DNA of 6,789 bases from Acidobacteriota bacterium. GTDB taxonomy: Bacteria; Acidobacteriota; Blastocatellia; Pyrinomonadales; Pyrinomonadaceae. Each line of letters starts with the position of its first letter. Position 1 is the stretch's first letter. The notes under the pieces were generated by a model. It was not told where the DNA came from and did not search any database. It saw only the letters and a program-made list of their open reading frames with translations. Where the stretch lies: the NCBI GenBank assembly GCA_019247865.1, contig JAFBAJ010000350.1, positions 1 through 6,789 of the forward strand, read 5' to 3'. Shown piece after piece: positions 1-5,930 of the stretch. The position numbers were made by a program, and so were the translations under genes.

Positions 1-828
1 AAAGTCGCCGATGCTCATGTGCACATCACCGGCCGGCGCGATGTAGGGCGGGAGTTGATAGACATCACGCGGCGAGTGTGGGGTCAGCTCTCCTTTGATC
101 TCCTGATGTCCCCAGGGCTCATGCGCATGGTCGCGTGCAGGCCAGCCGAAGCCTGCGCTCCTGAGTCCGAGCGGCTTGAAAAGTCTCTCGCGCATCAGAG
201 ACTCCCAGGATTTTCCGGTCACGCGCTCGGCCATCGCGGCGGCGAGGCAGTAGCCCGCGTTGGAATAGACGTATTCGCCGACAGGTGAGGCGGCTCCGCG
301 CCGGAGCATCCATTCCGTGAAAGCCAGACGGACTTTGGTCGGGCTGCCTTTGAACTTTGGCAGTTGCTTCCACGTCGGTTCTTCTTCGTCTTCAAACGGA
401 GTGATGCCCGCCCTGTGCGTCAGCAATTGCGCCAGCGTGACCGCGCGCAAGGTCGGGTGCAGCTTGTCTCCCAGCTCCGGGAAAACCTGCGCGAGCGTGG
501 TCTCCCATGAGAGCTTACCCTCTTCGACCAGAGTGGCGATCATGGTCGCGGTCATTGATTTTGCCGTTGAGCCGAGATGAAACCTGTCCTTCAGTGTGAC
601 ACGCTCCGGCCGCCCTTTAACACGAACTCCGACGGCCCCTTCAGCGATGGTGCCGTCGGCACGAACGACTGCTGCGGCCAGCGCGGGCAAGTCATACTTG
701 CTCCGAATTTCTTCAAGCAACGGGCTGATGTCGGCCGCAGACGCTTCATTTGTCTGGGCCTTCAAAGGCGCGGTCCACAGTGCGAGCAGTAAGAGCACCG
801 AGAAGAGCTCTGTGATTTTTCTGCGCAT
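1..828 (-). CDS. Exported beta-lactamase-family serine hydrolase (PF00144 type), C-terminus cut by window edge
   Basis: The reading frame is open from the ATG at 828 to the left edge, giving 276 residues without a stop; the rest lies outside the window. Residues 1-24 form a signal peptide: basic MRRK, a hydrophobic run FSVLLLLALW, and a likely cleavage at LKA/QT. The mature part shows the penicillin-binding-protein/class C beta-lactamase fold. The SxxK nucleophile motif is S87-T-A-K90, LLTHRAGI (135-142) matches the usual LLtHtSGi block, and the second catalytic motif is Y188-S-N190. A block typical of the family's end of this lobe, PAGDVHMSIGDF, closes the visible part (265-276). The third motif (KTG or HxG) would lie beyond the edge. 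Family members include DD-peptidases, esterases and true beta-lactamases, and these motifs cannot separate them, so no resistance role is claimed. A GAAGGA ribosome site sits five bases before the ATG. It is divergent from the HEAGH gene. Confidence 0.93.
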   Translation of the reverse strand, partial: MRRKITELFSVLLLLALWTAPLKAQTNEASAADISPLLEEIRSKYDLPALAAAVVRADGTIAEGAVGVRVKGRPERVTLKDRFHLGSTAKSMTATMIATLVEEGKLSWETTLAQVFPELGDKLHPTLRAVTLAQLLTHRAGITPFEDEEEPTWKQLPKFKGSPTKVRLAFTEWMLRRGAASPVGEYVYSNAGYCLAAAMAERVTGKSWESLMRERLFKPLGLRSAGFGWPARDHAHEPWGHQEIKGELTPHSPRDVYQLPPYIAPAGDVHMSIGDF

Positions 829-903
829 GATGATCCTTCGCTCCGTTATAGATGAAGACACCGCTGGGCTGAGATATCTGGCACAAAATCGCTGCCGCTG
901 GAA

Positions 904-932
904 TTGACACCGGGCGCAGAGCGGCATATCTT
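904..932 (+). promoter_or_regulatory. Sigma-70-type promoter of the HEAGH-protein gene
   Basis: A perfect -35 box TTGACA (904-909) is followed by a 17-base spacer and a -10 box TATCTT (927-932, four of six consensus positions). Transcription would start near 939, about 40 bases before the ATG at 980. This placement also argues against a TTG start at 941, which would be nearly leaderless and has no ribosome site. Confidence 0.65.
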
Positions 933-979
933 TTCACGCTTTGCGTCCGAAGCTCATCTGCAACAACAGGGAGAAAGAA

Positions 980-1459
980 ATGTTTTCGGATCCGCTCGTG
1001 ACTAAGCTGGCAGACTTCGTGCGCTCGGTCGGCATCGGGGTCGAGGCGTGCTCGATTGATTGGAAGTCGCGCTTCCCCGGTTTAGACATCCGGCAGGGCG
1101 CTGTGCTGGTGGACGAAAGCAGGCTGCTGCATCCTGGAAACATCCTGCATGAGGCAGGGCACATCGCCGTCCATGACCCTGTGCGCCGCTGTGAGCCTAA
1201 GTTCTCGCCCACGAAGGGCGAAGAGATGAGCGCGCTCGCCTGGTCTTATGCGGCGGCGATGCATCTGGGTCTGGGCGCGGAACTGGTCTTCTATCCGGGG
1301 AGTTTCACGGGCTGGGCGACGGCGCTCGTGGAGAATTTCGTGGAGGGGCGCTATCTGGGCGTCCCGCTCCTGCAACGCTACGGCATGGCCGTCGAGCCGC
1401 GCCTCGCCGCAGAGCGCGGCGTACAGCCTTTCCCGCACATGCTCCGCTGGGTGAGATGA
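980..1459 (+). CDS. Putative zinc-dependent HExxH protein of unknown function (ImmA/IrrE-like motif)
   Basis: This is a 159-residue soluble protein with no signal peptide or membrane segment. The key feature is HEAGH at 57-61 followed by IAVHDP, resembling the HExxH-x3-H pattern of small gluzincin-like proteins such as the ImmA/IrrE (M78) family. Glutamates 81-82, just before the helix SALAWSYAAAMHLG, are candidates for the third zinc ligand. Before the motif, VLVDESRLLHPGNIL looks like a strand and loop leading into the catalytic helix. The C-terminal half has a conserved-looking block around VENFVEGRYLGVPLLQRYG (117-135). I recognise the overall pattern as that of uncharacterised bacterial proteins but cannot name a function, and no helix-turn-helix partner or repressor lies nearby. 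The ATG at 980 is chosen because AGGGAG lies six to seven bases upstream and a good promoter ends just before it; an in-frame TTG at 941 is less likely. Protease activity is inference. Confidence 0.85.
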   Translation: MFSDPLVTKLADFVRSVGIGVEACSIDWKSRFPGLDIRQGAVLVDESRLLHPGNILHEAGHIAVHDPVRRCEPKFSPTKGEEMSALAWSYAAAMHLGLGAELVFYPGSFTGWATALVENFVEGRYLGVPLLQRYGMAVEPRLAAERGVQPFPHMLRWVR

Positions 1460-1533
1460 AGAGCCTTCCTCATTTTCTTCAATTAAGCTGAAAACCCTTC
1501 GCGCCTCCCGCGCGTCTCTATTTTCATACTGGC

Positions 1534-1572
1534 TGATACCATTTTCGCTCTGTTTTGCGCGTTACTGGATGA
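1534..1572 (+). promoter_or_regulatory. Two-box motif, copy 1 (possible promoter or regulator site)
   Basis: TGATACC at 1534-1540 is followed by TTTTGCGCGTTACTGGATGA at 1553-1572. A second copy, in the same order and with nearly the same spacing, lies at 6380-6417 upstream of another plus-strand gene; the downstream box matches at 18 of 20 positions. Two short boxes with CGTTAC as the downstream one resemble the layout of extracytoplasmic-function sigma promoters, but the sigma factor is unknown. An ATG embedded in the motif (1569) opens an in-frame extension of the next gene. Copy 2 has the same ATG and it leads only to a very short frame, so it is probably not a start codon. Confidence 0.4.
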
Positions 1573-1610
1573 AGCCGATGATTATTCTTAAAGCGGAAGA
1601 GGCACTAAAT

Positions 1611-1820
1611 ATGAAGAAGGCCATTAAAATCATCAAAAAAGAGGAGCGGGCGAACGTTTCTGCGACGGCAAAAAGCGCAGCGCCGGAGAGTCTGAGCCTG
1701 AGACAGACGACGCGGGAGGTCGCGGGCAACGTGGCCTCATGGGTCAAAGAGTTTCAGCAGCGGCGCAGGCCGGACCCGCGACAGAGCTTTACCAACCTGT
1801 TCGTTCAACCGGCTCACTAA
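1611..1820 (+). CDS. Small basic protein of unknown function (69 aa)
   Basis: The product is 69 residues and soluble, with no signal peptide. The N-terminus is strongly basic (MKKAIKIIKKEER), followed by a Ser/Ala-rich linker (14-30). A predicted amphipathic helix, TREVAGNVASWVKEFQQRRR (34-53), leads into a tail with the pattern DPRQSFTNLF (55-64). I do not recognise a named domain. The layout resembles short uncharacterised proteins I associate with Acidobacteriota, but that is from memory. The ATG at 1611 is preferred because GGAAGAGG lies eight bases upstream. The in-frame ATG at 1569 falls inside a repeated non-coding motif and lacks a ribosome site. The next gene starts 18 bases after this stop, so the two are probably co-transcribed. 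The basic start and helix could suit nucleic acid or membrane-surface binding, but that is only a guess. Confidence 0.7.
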   Translation: MKKAIKIIKKEERANVSATAKSAAPESLSLRQTTREVAGNVASWVKEFQQRRRPDPRQSFTNLFVQPAH

Positions 1821-1838
1821 ATTTTTAAGGGAGTTATC

Positions 1839-2246
1839 ATGCACAGGCTATTCGGCATCATCGCCATCATCACGCTCTCGACCCTGGCGGCCAACGCGCA
1901 GGTCAGGGTGAAGAACGAAAACGCGCCCACAGAGCGCACGGACGCGCCGCGGGCGCTGGTCGCCAATCGGAATCTCAGAAGGAACGACCCGCGCGTGCTC
2001 ACGGTTGGGCCTTCGAGCACGTATCTCAAGGAAGGCTTGCCGGTGGATGAAGTGGTCAGAGTGCTGGGAGAGCCGCTCTCCGTCAACGAACGGCAGGAGG
2101 GCGAGACGCGTACGGCCGTCTACTTCTTCCAGCGCAGCGAAGGGCGCGTGCTGGTCGCGGAATTTGAGAAGGGACTGCTCGTCCGCTCGAACATTCGGAC
2201 GGAGGCCGAGCTAGCCGGGCAGATCGCCGCGTGCCCTCAGCTCTGA
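1839..2246 (+). CDS. Secreted small protein with a BamE/SmpA-like domain
   Basis: The 135-residue product has a clear signal peptide: MHR, a hydrophobic LFGIIAIITLSTLA, and cleavage at ANA/Q (20/21). There is no lipobox cysteine, so it should be a soluble periplasmic or secreted protein rather than a lipoprotein. After a charged, Arg/Asn-rich linker (22-60), residues 62-116 show a pattern like BamE/SmpA-OmlA-type domains. It has YLKEGLPVDEVVRVLGEPLS, where a helix is followed by the typical 'v...lGeP' turn, then alternating strands TAVYFFQR, GRVLVAEFEKGLLV. In that superfamily the fold serves outer-membrane assembly or protein inhibition. Which role applies here is unknown, and true BamE is normally a lipoprotein. 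An AAGGGAG ribosome site lies five bases before the ATG. The 3' end overlaps the convergent ketopantoate reductase gene by 36 bases. Confidence 0.82.
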   Translation: MHRLFGIIAIITLSTLAANAQVRVKNENAPTERTDAPRALVANRNLRRNDPRVLTVGPSSTYLKEGLPVDEVVRVLGEPLSVNERQEGETRTAVYFFQRSEGRVLVAEFEKGLLVRSNIRTEAELAGQIAACPQL

Positions 2247-3143
2247 CGGCAGCAGGCTGTGATAGATAAACTCATGGAGCGGCGTCGGGACACGCGCCTC
2301 AAGACCGAGGCGCACGACCGCGCCGCTCCACGCGTCCAGCTCCGAACGCTTGCCCGCCTCGATATCTCTTTGCAGCGAAGTGGTCGCGCTCCGGTCTAGT
2401 GAATCCAGCAATCCCATTGTCTGCTCAACGATGTTCTCGGCCAGAGCGATTCCGCGTGCGCGTGCGACCGACAGAATTTCTTCCATCCCGCGCCACACCA
2501 TCCGTCGCGTTTCCGGCAGCGTGCGAATGACGCCCGCCGGAGAGCGCGTCACAGCTCCGACTCCGCCATACGGCGCGACGAAAATAAATTTCTCCCACAC
2601 GGCCGCTTCGATGTCCGTCGGCACTTCCGCCCTCACGCCCGCGTTGACGAAGGCCGCACACAAGCGTTCCGCGCGCTCGCTGGCGTGATTGTCCGGCTCG
2701 CCGAACTTGATGAAGTTGGTGTGGCCGAGGCTGCGTATGCGGCCGGGGCTCACGACGCGGCTGATCGTCCCGCAGAGGCCGTTCAGGACTGGCTCCGCGC
2801 CCAGCACCGCAGAGAGCTGCGCCGCAGCATCCACGCCGTTCTGGAGCGGGACGACGACCGTGCGCGGCGTGACCATCGGCCGCATCGCTTCTGCCGCCAA
2901 AGGCATCTGCCACGTCTTGACCCCGACCAGCACGGCATCCACCGTGCCGACCTGCGCCGGGTCATCCGTCGCCTGCGCGCGGACGACTGCCACGCCCTCG
3001 TCCGTTTCGAGCTCAAGGCCGCGCTCGCGTATGGCCCGCAGGTGTTCTCCGCGCGCGATGAAGATGACCTCTTCACCGGCCTGCGCCAGCCGCGCGCCGA
3101 AGTAGCCGCCCGCGCCCCCCGTCCCGAAAATTGCGATACGCAT
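2211..3143 (-). CDS. panE: 2-dehydropantoate 2-reductase (ketopantoate reductase)
   Basis: This cytoplasmic enzyme reduces 2-dehydropantoate to pantoate with NADPH, a step of pantothenate and coenzyme A synthesis. The 310-residue length fits the family. The N-terminal Rossmann domain starts with MRIAIFGTGGAGGYFG, giving the GxGxxG dinucleotide motif at G7, G9 and G12. VGVKTWQ (73-79) and the QNG block with N102 follow. The C-terminal helical domain carries the conserved catalytic lysine in VWEKF (K185) and TSLQRDIEAGKRSELD (255-270), which holds S256 and the conserved glutamate E268; these match the ketopantoate-binding residues of the E. coli enzyme. The ATG at 3143 begins exactly at the Rossmann strand and has GAGAGG six bases upstream. 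A 27-residue upstream extension is possible but would overlap the preceding gene. It lies 20 bases downstream of the TPR-like gene. Several panE-like paralogues act on other 2-oxo acids, so exact substrate is inferred. Confidence 0.9.
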   Translation of the reverse strand: MRIAIFGTGGAGGYFGARLAQAGEEVIFIARGEHLRAIRERGLELETDEGVAVVRAQATDDPAQVGTVDAVLVGVKTWQMPLAAEAMRPMVTPRTVVVPLQNGVDAAAQLSAVLGAEPVLNGLCGTISRVVSPGRIRSLGHTNFIKFGEPDNHASERAERLCAAFVNAGVRAEVPTDIEAAVWEKFIFVAPYGGVGAVTRSPAGVIRTLPETRRMVWRGMEEILSVARARGIALAENIVEQTMGLLDSLDRSATTSLQRDIEAGKRSELDAWSGAVVRLGLEARVPTPLHEFIYHSLLPSELRARGDLPG

Positions 3144-3163
3144 CGATGCCTCTCTTGGACTTC

Positions 3164-3742
3164 CTAATAGTAAAGATTGCCGCCGAAGTTCGGCATCTTC
3201 CCTTCGCTCACCTCTTGCGTCCATTGTTTGAGCGTGTCGTCCTCGTGCATCCAGAACTTTGCGCAGAGAGCAAAGTATTGGAGCACGACTTCGCGCTCGT
3301 TCTTCTCCAACAGCTCTTTAGCGAGCTTCATGTTGGGGCCGAAGCTGCCGAGCACGGGCGAGCCTTTGACTTCGCCTGCCTTGAGCAGATATTTCCGTGC
3401 CTCTTCGAGCTTGTCCTGTCGCAGCGCGAGACGCCCGCGAAGTATATTGAGCCAATGCACCACGTCGGCATTGTGGCCGAACTCGACACGATTGGCTGTC
3501 TCCTCCAGGTCGTCCGTGTATTTCTGCGCCTGCTCCAACTGCTCCAGATCAATCGAGGCCATCGCCGCCTGGCGGAGCGGTGACAGTCGCCACTGATCCT
3601 CCGCCGTGCGCAGCTCTTCCAGGGCTTTTGCGAGACGGTTTTTCGGATGCAGTGGGCTTATCTCAGGCTCTCGTTGGGCCTGTGCGGAGACGCCTGAGCA
3701 GATCAGGAGCAGCAGCATCAGGAACATTCTTTGGGTCAACAT
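3164..3742 (-). CDS. Secreted TPR-like helical repeat protein of unknown function
   Basis: The product has 192 residues. A signal peptide covers 1-23 (MLTQR, hydrophobic MFLMLLLLICSGVSA, cleavage near AQA/Q); the internal cysteine does not sit in a proper lipobox. The mature protein is almost all helical. Helix pairs cover roughly 36-80, and the clearest tetratricopeptide-like unit is LNILRGRLALRQDKLEEARK (98-117) followed by YLLKAGEVKGSP. The C-terminal region has GSFGPNMKLAKELLEK (132-147) and YFALCAKFW, ending GKMPNFGGNLYY. These blocks look conserved and define an uncharacterised family I have only a loose memory of in soil bacteria. TPR units usually mediate protein-protein contacts, so a periplasmic scaffold role is plausible. 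GAGGTG sits a few bases before the ATG at 3742. Its stop is 20 bases before panE, so both are probably transcribed together despite no obvious functional link. Confidence 0.85.
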   Translation of the reverse strand: MLTQRMFLMLLLLICSGVSAQAQREPEISPLHPKNRLAKALEELRTAEDQWRLSPLRQAAMASIDLEQLEQAQKYTDDLEETANRVEFGHNADVVHWLNILRGRLALRQDKLEEARKYLLKAGEVKGSPVLGSFGPNMKLAKELLEKNEREVVLQYFALCAKFWMHEDDTLKQWTQEVSEGKMPNFGGNLYY

Positions 3743-3991
3743 GCTTCACCTCGCTTGTGAGGCCGACGGGAAAAACATCTCGTCAGCAGAGTGAACGAAG
3801 GCACGACGTAGAGAATCGTGTGCCGTTCAAGATCAGTGCTGAAACATTCTCACGCGCATCCACGCCCGAAGTTTCAAATCAGCGCGAGTGCTTGTCAATA
3901 AAATCGGAACCGTTGCGACACTCTTTCCGACACAATGTGCTCTATTTCTCTAAAACGTCAATAAATTTTCCGGAGCACACGGGGGAGAGCA
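3743..3991. promoter_or_regulatory. Divergent intergenic region between TPR-like gene and helical-protein gene
   Basis: This 249-base gap is the longest in the window and its right part is visibly richer in A and T than its surroundings. It must hold promoters for both flanking genes. On the minus strand, TTGACA (3898-3893) followed after 17 bases by GAAACT (3875-3870) is a weak candidate for the TPR-panE unit; its -10 box is poor. On the plus strand, GGAACC (3906-3911) followed by CCGACA (3927-3932) loosely resembles an ECF-type promoter. Neither is convincing. I see no small gene, RNA gene or repeat here. Confidence 0.3.
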
Positions 3992-4273
3992 ATGGCGGAG
4001 CAGGAACATGAACCGGAAGTCTCGCAACGGATGAGCTCGCTGCTCGACAGCAGCCAGTCCACTTCAGAAGCATTCTCCATCATCGCCACCGAGCTGATCG
4101 AGGTCAAAGCGATGCTGATGGCCCTGATCGAGCTGCAAAAGTCTGCGCTCTTTGCGAGCGGCGTCAGCGAGAGCGAGCTGGAGAACAATGTGCAGAACCT
4201 GATCGAAGGCTACCGCGAGAGATACCTGTCGGGGCTCACGCATCGGGTCAAAGAGGCTGCGGAGCAGCAATAA
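3992..4273 (+). CDS. Small helical, probably coiled-coil protein of unknown function (93 aa)
   Basis: The 93-residue product is soluble and acidic, with no signal peptide. After a polar start (1-23), residues 24-54 form a long predicted helix. Hydrophobic residues I31, L35, V38, L42 and L45 follow a three-four spacing, so coiled-coil pairing or a helical hairpin is likely. A short break (FASGVSES, 54-61) separates it from a second helix, ELENNVQNLIEGYRERYL (62-79), with a charged tail. No known domain is recognised. The ATG at 3992 has GGGGGAG about five bases upstream and the frame is closed by TAA. The gene stands alone, divergent from the TPR-panE unit and convergent with the oxidoreductase gene, whose stop lies 29 bases away. 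Its good ribosome site and clean reading frame make it a real gene; what it does cannot be read from the sequence. Confidence 0.75.
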   Translation: MAEQEHEPEVSQRMSSLLDSSQSTSEAFSIIATELIEVKAMLMALIELQKSALFASGVSESELENNVQNLIEGYRERYLSGLTHRVKEAAEQQ

Positions 4274-4302
4274 GAACTCGCGCACGTGATTCGCCGTGAG
4301 CG

Positions 4303-5271
4303 TCAGGGCATCAGCAGCACCTTGCCGGTCGTGGCTCTGCCTTCGAGCTGGCGGTGCGCTTCGGCGGCCTCGCTGAGCGGGAACGTGCTGCCGATTCTGA
4401 GCTTGAGCTCGCCCGCGCCGAGCCAGTCGAAGACCTCGCCCGCGCGCCACAGCAGCTCTTCGCGTGTGGCCGTGTAATGCGCCAGGGTCGGCCGGGTCAG
4501 AAAGAGCGAGCCCTTCTGCGCGAGCAGCCCTGCGTCAAACGGCGGAACCTTGCCGCTCGATTGTCCGAACAGCGCGAGCATCCCGCGCGGCGCGAGCGAA
4601 TCGAGGCTCTGCATGTAAGTCGTCTGACCGACTGAGTCGTACACGACCTCCACGCCGCGCCCGCCGGTCGCGCGCCTGACCTCCTGCTGAAAATCCTGTT
4701 CGGTATAGATGATGACCTCGTCCGCGCCTGCCTCGCGCGCGAGCTGCGCCTTCGCTTCGTTCGAGACCGTGCCGAAGACGCGCGCGCCGATGCGCTTCGC
4801 CAGCTGAATCAGCAGCAGCCCGACGCCGCCCGCCGCAGCATGCACGAGCGCCGCCTCTCCCTCTTTGAGCGGGTAGGTCGAAGTGACCAGATAATGCGCC
4901 GTCATCCCTTGAAGCATCGCCGCCGTAGCCGTTTGCGCGTCAACTCCTGACGGCACACGGACCAGCCGCGCGGCCGGAACCGCCGCGTACTCCGCATACG
5001 CGCCGAGGCCCATCGCGTACGCGACCCGGTCTCCGACCTTTACATCGGTGACTCCGTCTTCGACGGCTTCGACCACGCCCGCCGCCTCCGAGCCGGGCGT
5101 GAACGGCAAGGGCAGCGGATAGAGCCCGGTCCGGTGATACACGTCTATGAAATTGACGCCGACGGCTTCGTGCCTGACCAGCGCCTCGCCGGCTTTCGGC
5201 TGCGGCCGCTCAACGTCCGTGTAGGCGAGCACCTCCGGCCCGCCGTACTCTTCCACTCTGATTGCTTTCAT
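4303..5271 (-). CDS. NADPH-dependent quinone oxidoreductase (zinc-free MDR family)
   Basis: This 322-residue cytoplasmic enzyme belongs to the medium-chain dehydrogenase/reductase superfamily, quinone oxidoreductase (QOR, zeta-crystallin-like) branch. It would transfer electrons from NADPH to quinones or related electrophilic carbonyls. The N-terminal catalytic domain has [15 protein letters not shown] and the family block [15 protein letters not shown] (38-52), then [11 protein letters not shown] (57-67). The nucleotide domain has [16 protein letters not shown] (144-159), with the AAxGGVG motif in place of the usual GxGxxG, followed by [10 protein letters not shown] (178-187). It lacks the cysteine cluster that binds structural zinc in alcohol dehydrogenases, as expected. 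The C-terminus ends with the typical [15 protein letters not shown]. The ATG at 5271 is chosen from the conserved N-terminus, with GGAAGAG nine bases upstream; an in-frame TTG at 5292 is unlikely. It follows the DinB-fold gene on the same strand, across a gap with an inverted repeat. Confidence 0.92.
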   Translation of the reverse strand: MKAIRVEEYGGPEVLAYTDVERPQPKAGEALVRHEAVGVNFIDVYHRTGLYPLPLPFTPGSEAAGVVEAVEDGVTDVKVGDRVAYAMGLGAYAEYAAVPAARLVRVPSGVDAQTATAAMLQGMTAHYLVTSTYPLKEGEAALVHAAAGGVGLLLIQLAKRIGARVFGTVSNEAKAQLAREAGADEVIIYTEQDFQQEVRRATGGRGVEVVYDSVGQTTYMQSLDSLAPRGMLALFGQSSGKVPPFDAGLLAQKGSLFLTRPTLAHYTATREELLWRAGEVFDWLGAGELKLRIGSTFPLSEAAEAHRQLEGRATTGKVLLMP

Positions 5272-5298
5272 CTCTTTAGACTCTTCCGTCAAATAATT

Positions 5299-5370
5299 TG
5301 TAGGGGCAGGGCTGGTCCCTGCCCGCTCAATGTTCAGAAAGCACGGGCAGGAACCAGCCCTGCCCCTACA
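5299..5370. repeat. 27-bp inverted repeat with nested hairpins (REP/MITE-like)
   Basis: Arms at 5299-5325 and 5344-5370 are inverted copies matching at 26 of 27 positions, around an 18-base loop. Each arm starts, read inward, with TGTAGGGGCAGGGCTGGT. Each arm can also fold alone: 5304-5311 pairs with 5317-5324 (8 bp, 5-base loop), and 5345-5351 pairs with 5359-5365. The single mismatch (5317/5352) is a G-U wobble in the minus-strand transcript but C-A in the plus one. The element fills most of the 110-base gap between the DinB-fold and oxidoreductase genes and starts 11 bases past the DinB stop. No U-run follows, so it is not a standard terminator. GTAGGGGC-type dispersed repeats are common in several phyla, which suggests a mobile REP/MITE-like origin. 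Confidence 0.85.
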
Positions 5371-5381
5371 TTAAATTTGCC

Positions 5382-5912
5382 CTATTGTTTTGGCAGATAG
5401 AGGTTGCGCAGAATCTCGCGGTGATGCAGCTCGTGCCCGGCGATGATGTAGGCCAGAGCGCGGACGCTGACCTCGTTCTCGCTGGCGGTGCCTCTGCGAT
5501 TCCAGGCCGCTTCGTTGAGATGCCTGAAGAGATAGCAGGTCGAGCGCCTGACGCTCTCGAACTCCGAGGCCAGCTCCGCCAGCGAGCAGTCGTCGAAGGA
5601 AGCGTTGGTGATGTAACCATCCTGCTCGAAGCCGGACAGCTCCGTCCGGTCGTTGCGCGCGAAGCGCAGCGCGCGATAGGCGAAGATGCGTTCCGTATCA
5701 ATGACGTGCCCGACCAGCTCCTTGATGCTCCACTTGTCCGGCGCGTAACGAAAGCCCGCTTCCGTTTCCGGAATGCTGTGCAGCAGCGCGAGCGTTTCAT
5801 CCAGCTGCCCGGACAATAGAGCGTTGATGTCTCCTTCCGGGACGAGCGAAACGTACTTGCCATAATACGGATGATGCTCCGTCTCGTCCGGCCTCTGCCT
5901 CGTTTGAGCCAT
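5382..5912 (-). CDS. DinB-fold putative metal-binding protein (DinB_2 type)
   Basis: The 176-residue soluble product fits the DinB/YfiT four-helix-bundle superfamily. The family's three metal-ligand histidines are visible: H69 in WSIKELVGHVIDTERIFAYR (61-80), and H160 and H164 in IIAGHELHHREIL (156-168), which gives the HxxxH pair. The first helix, NALLSGQLDETLALLHSIPE, and the phrase YAPDKWSIKE are also characteristic. Family members are damage- or stress-linked in some bacteria, and some are thiol-dependent transferases using bacillithiol or mycothiol; the substrate of this one is unknown. There is no signal peptide. The ATG at 5912 has an AGAGGA site about ten bases upstream. It begins 18 bases after the dispanin stop, so both are likely on one transcript. 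This is not the DNA polymerase that shares the DinB name in E. coli. Confidence 0.9.
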   Translation of the reverse strand: MAQTRQRPDETEHHPYYGKYVSLVPEGDINALLSGQLDETLALLHSIPETEAGFRYAPDKWSIKELVGHVIDTERIFAYRALRFARNDRTELSGFEQDGYITNASFDDCSLAELASEFESVRRSTCYLFRHLNEAAWNRRGTASENEVSVRALAYIIAGHELHHREILRNLYLPKQ

Positions 5913-5930
5913 GATCTCAGGTTCCTCTCT

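Noticed and set aside
841..856. CGTTATAGATGAAG as a third copy of the two-box motif
   Set aside because: It lacks the upstream TGATACC box and matches only the core with a one-base shift; its reverse strand could instead be a -10 box for the serine hydrolase.
941..979. TTG start giving the HEAGH protein 13 more residues
   Set aside because: No ribosome site precedes it and it lies almost at the predicted transcription start; the ATG at 980 has AGGGAG at good spacing.
1460..1533. Terminator after the HEAGH gene
   Set aside because: Only short GC-rich palindromic bits are present, with no stable stem followed by a T-run.
1569..1610. ATG at 1569 as the start of the small basic protein
   Set aside because: It falls inside the repeated two-box motif, whose other copy has the same ATG with only a ten-codon frame, and it lacks a ribosome site.
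2685..3167. Long plus-strand open frames antisense to panE
   Set aside because: They are out-of-frame shadows of a GC-rich gene, Arg/Ala-rich, with no recognisable domain.
3144..3224. 27-residue N-terminal extension of the ketopantoate reductase
   Set aside because: It overlaps the preceding gene and adds sequence before the Rossmann strand, where the family normally starts.
4274..4302. Bidirectional terminator between the convergent helical-protein and oxidoreductase genes
   Set aside because: The 29 bases contain no convincing hairpin and no T-run.
5299..5370. Inverted repeat as a standard intrinsic terminator or an insertion sequence
   Set aside because: No U-run follows on either strand, the loop is long, and there is no transposase gene or room for one.
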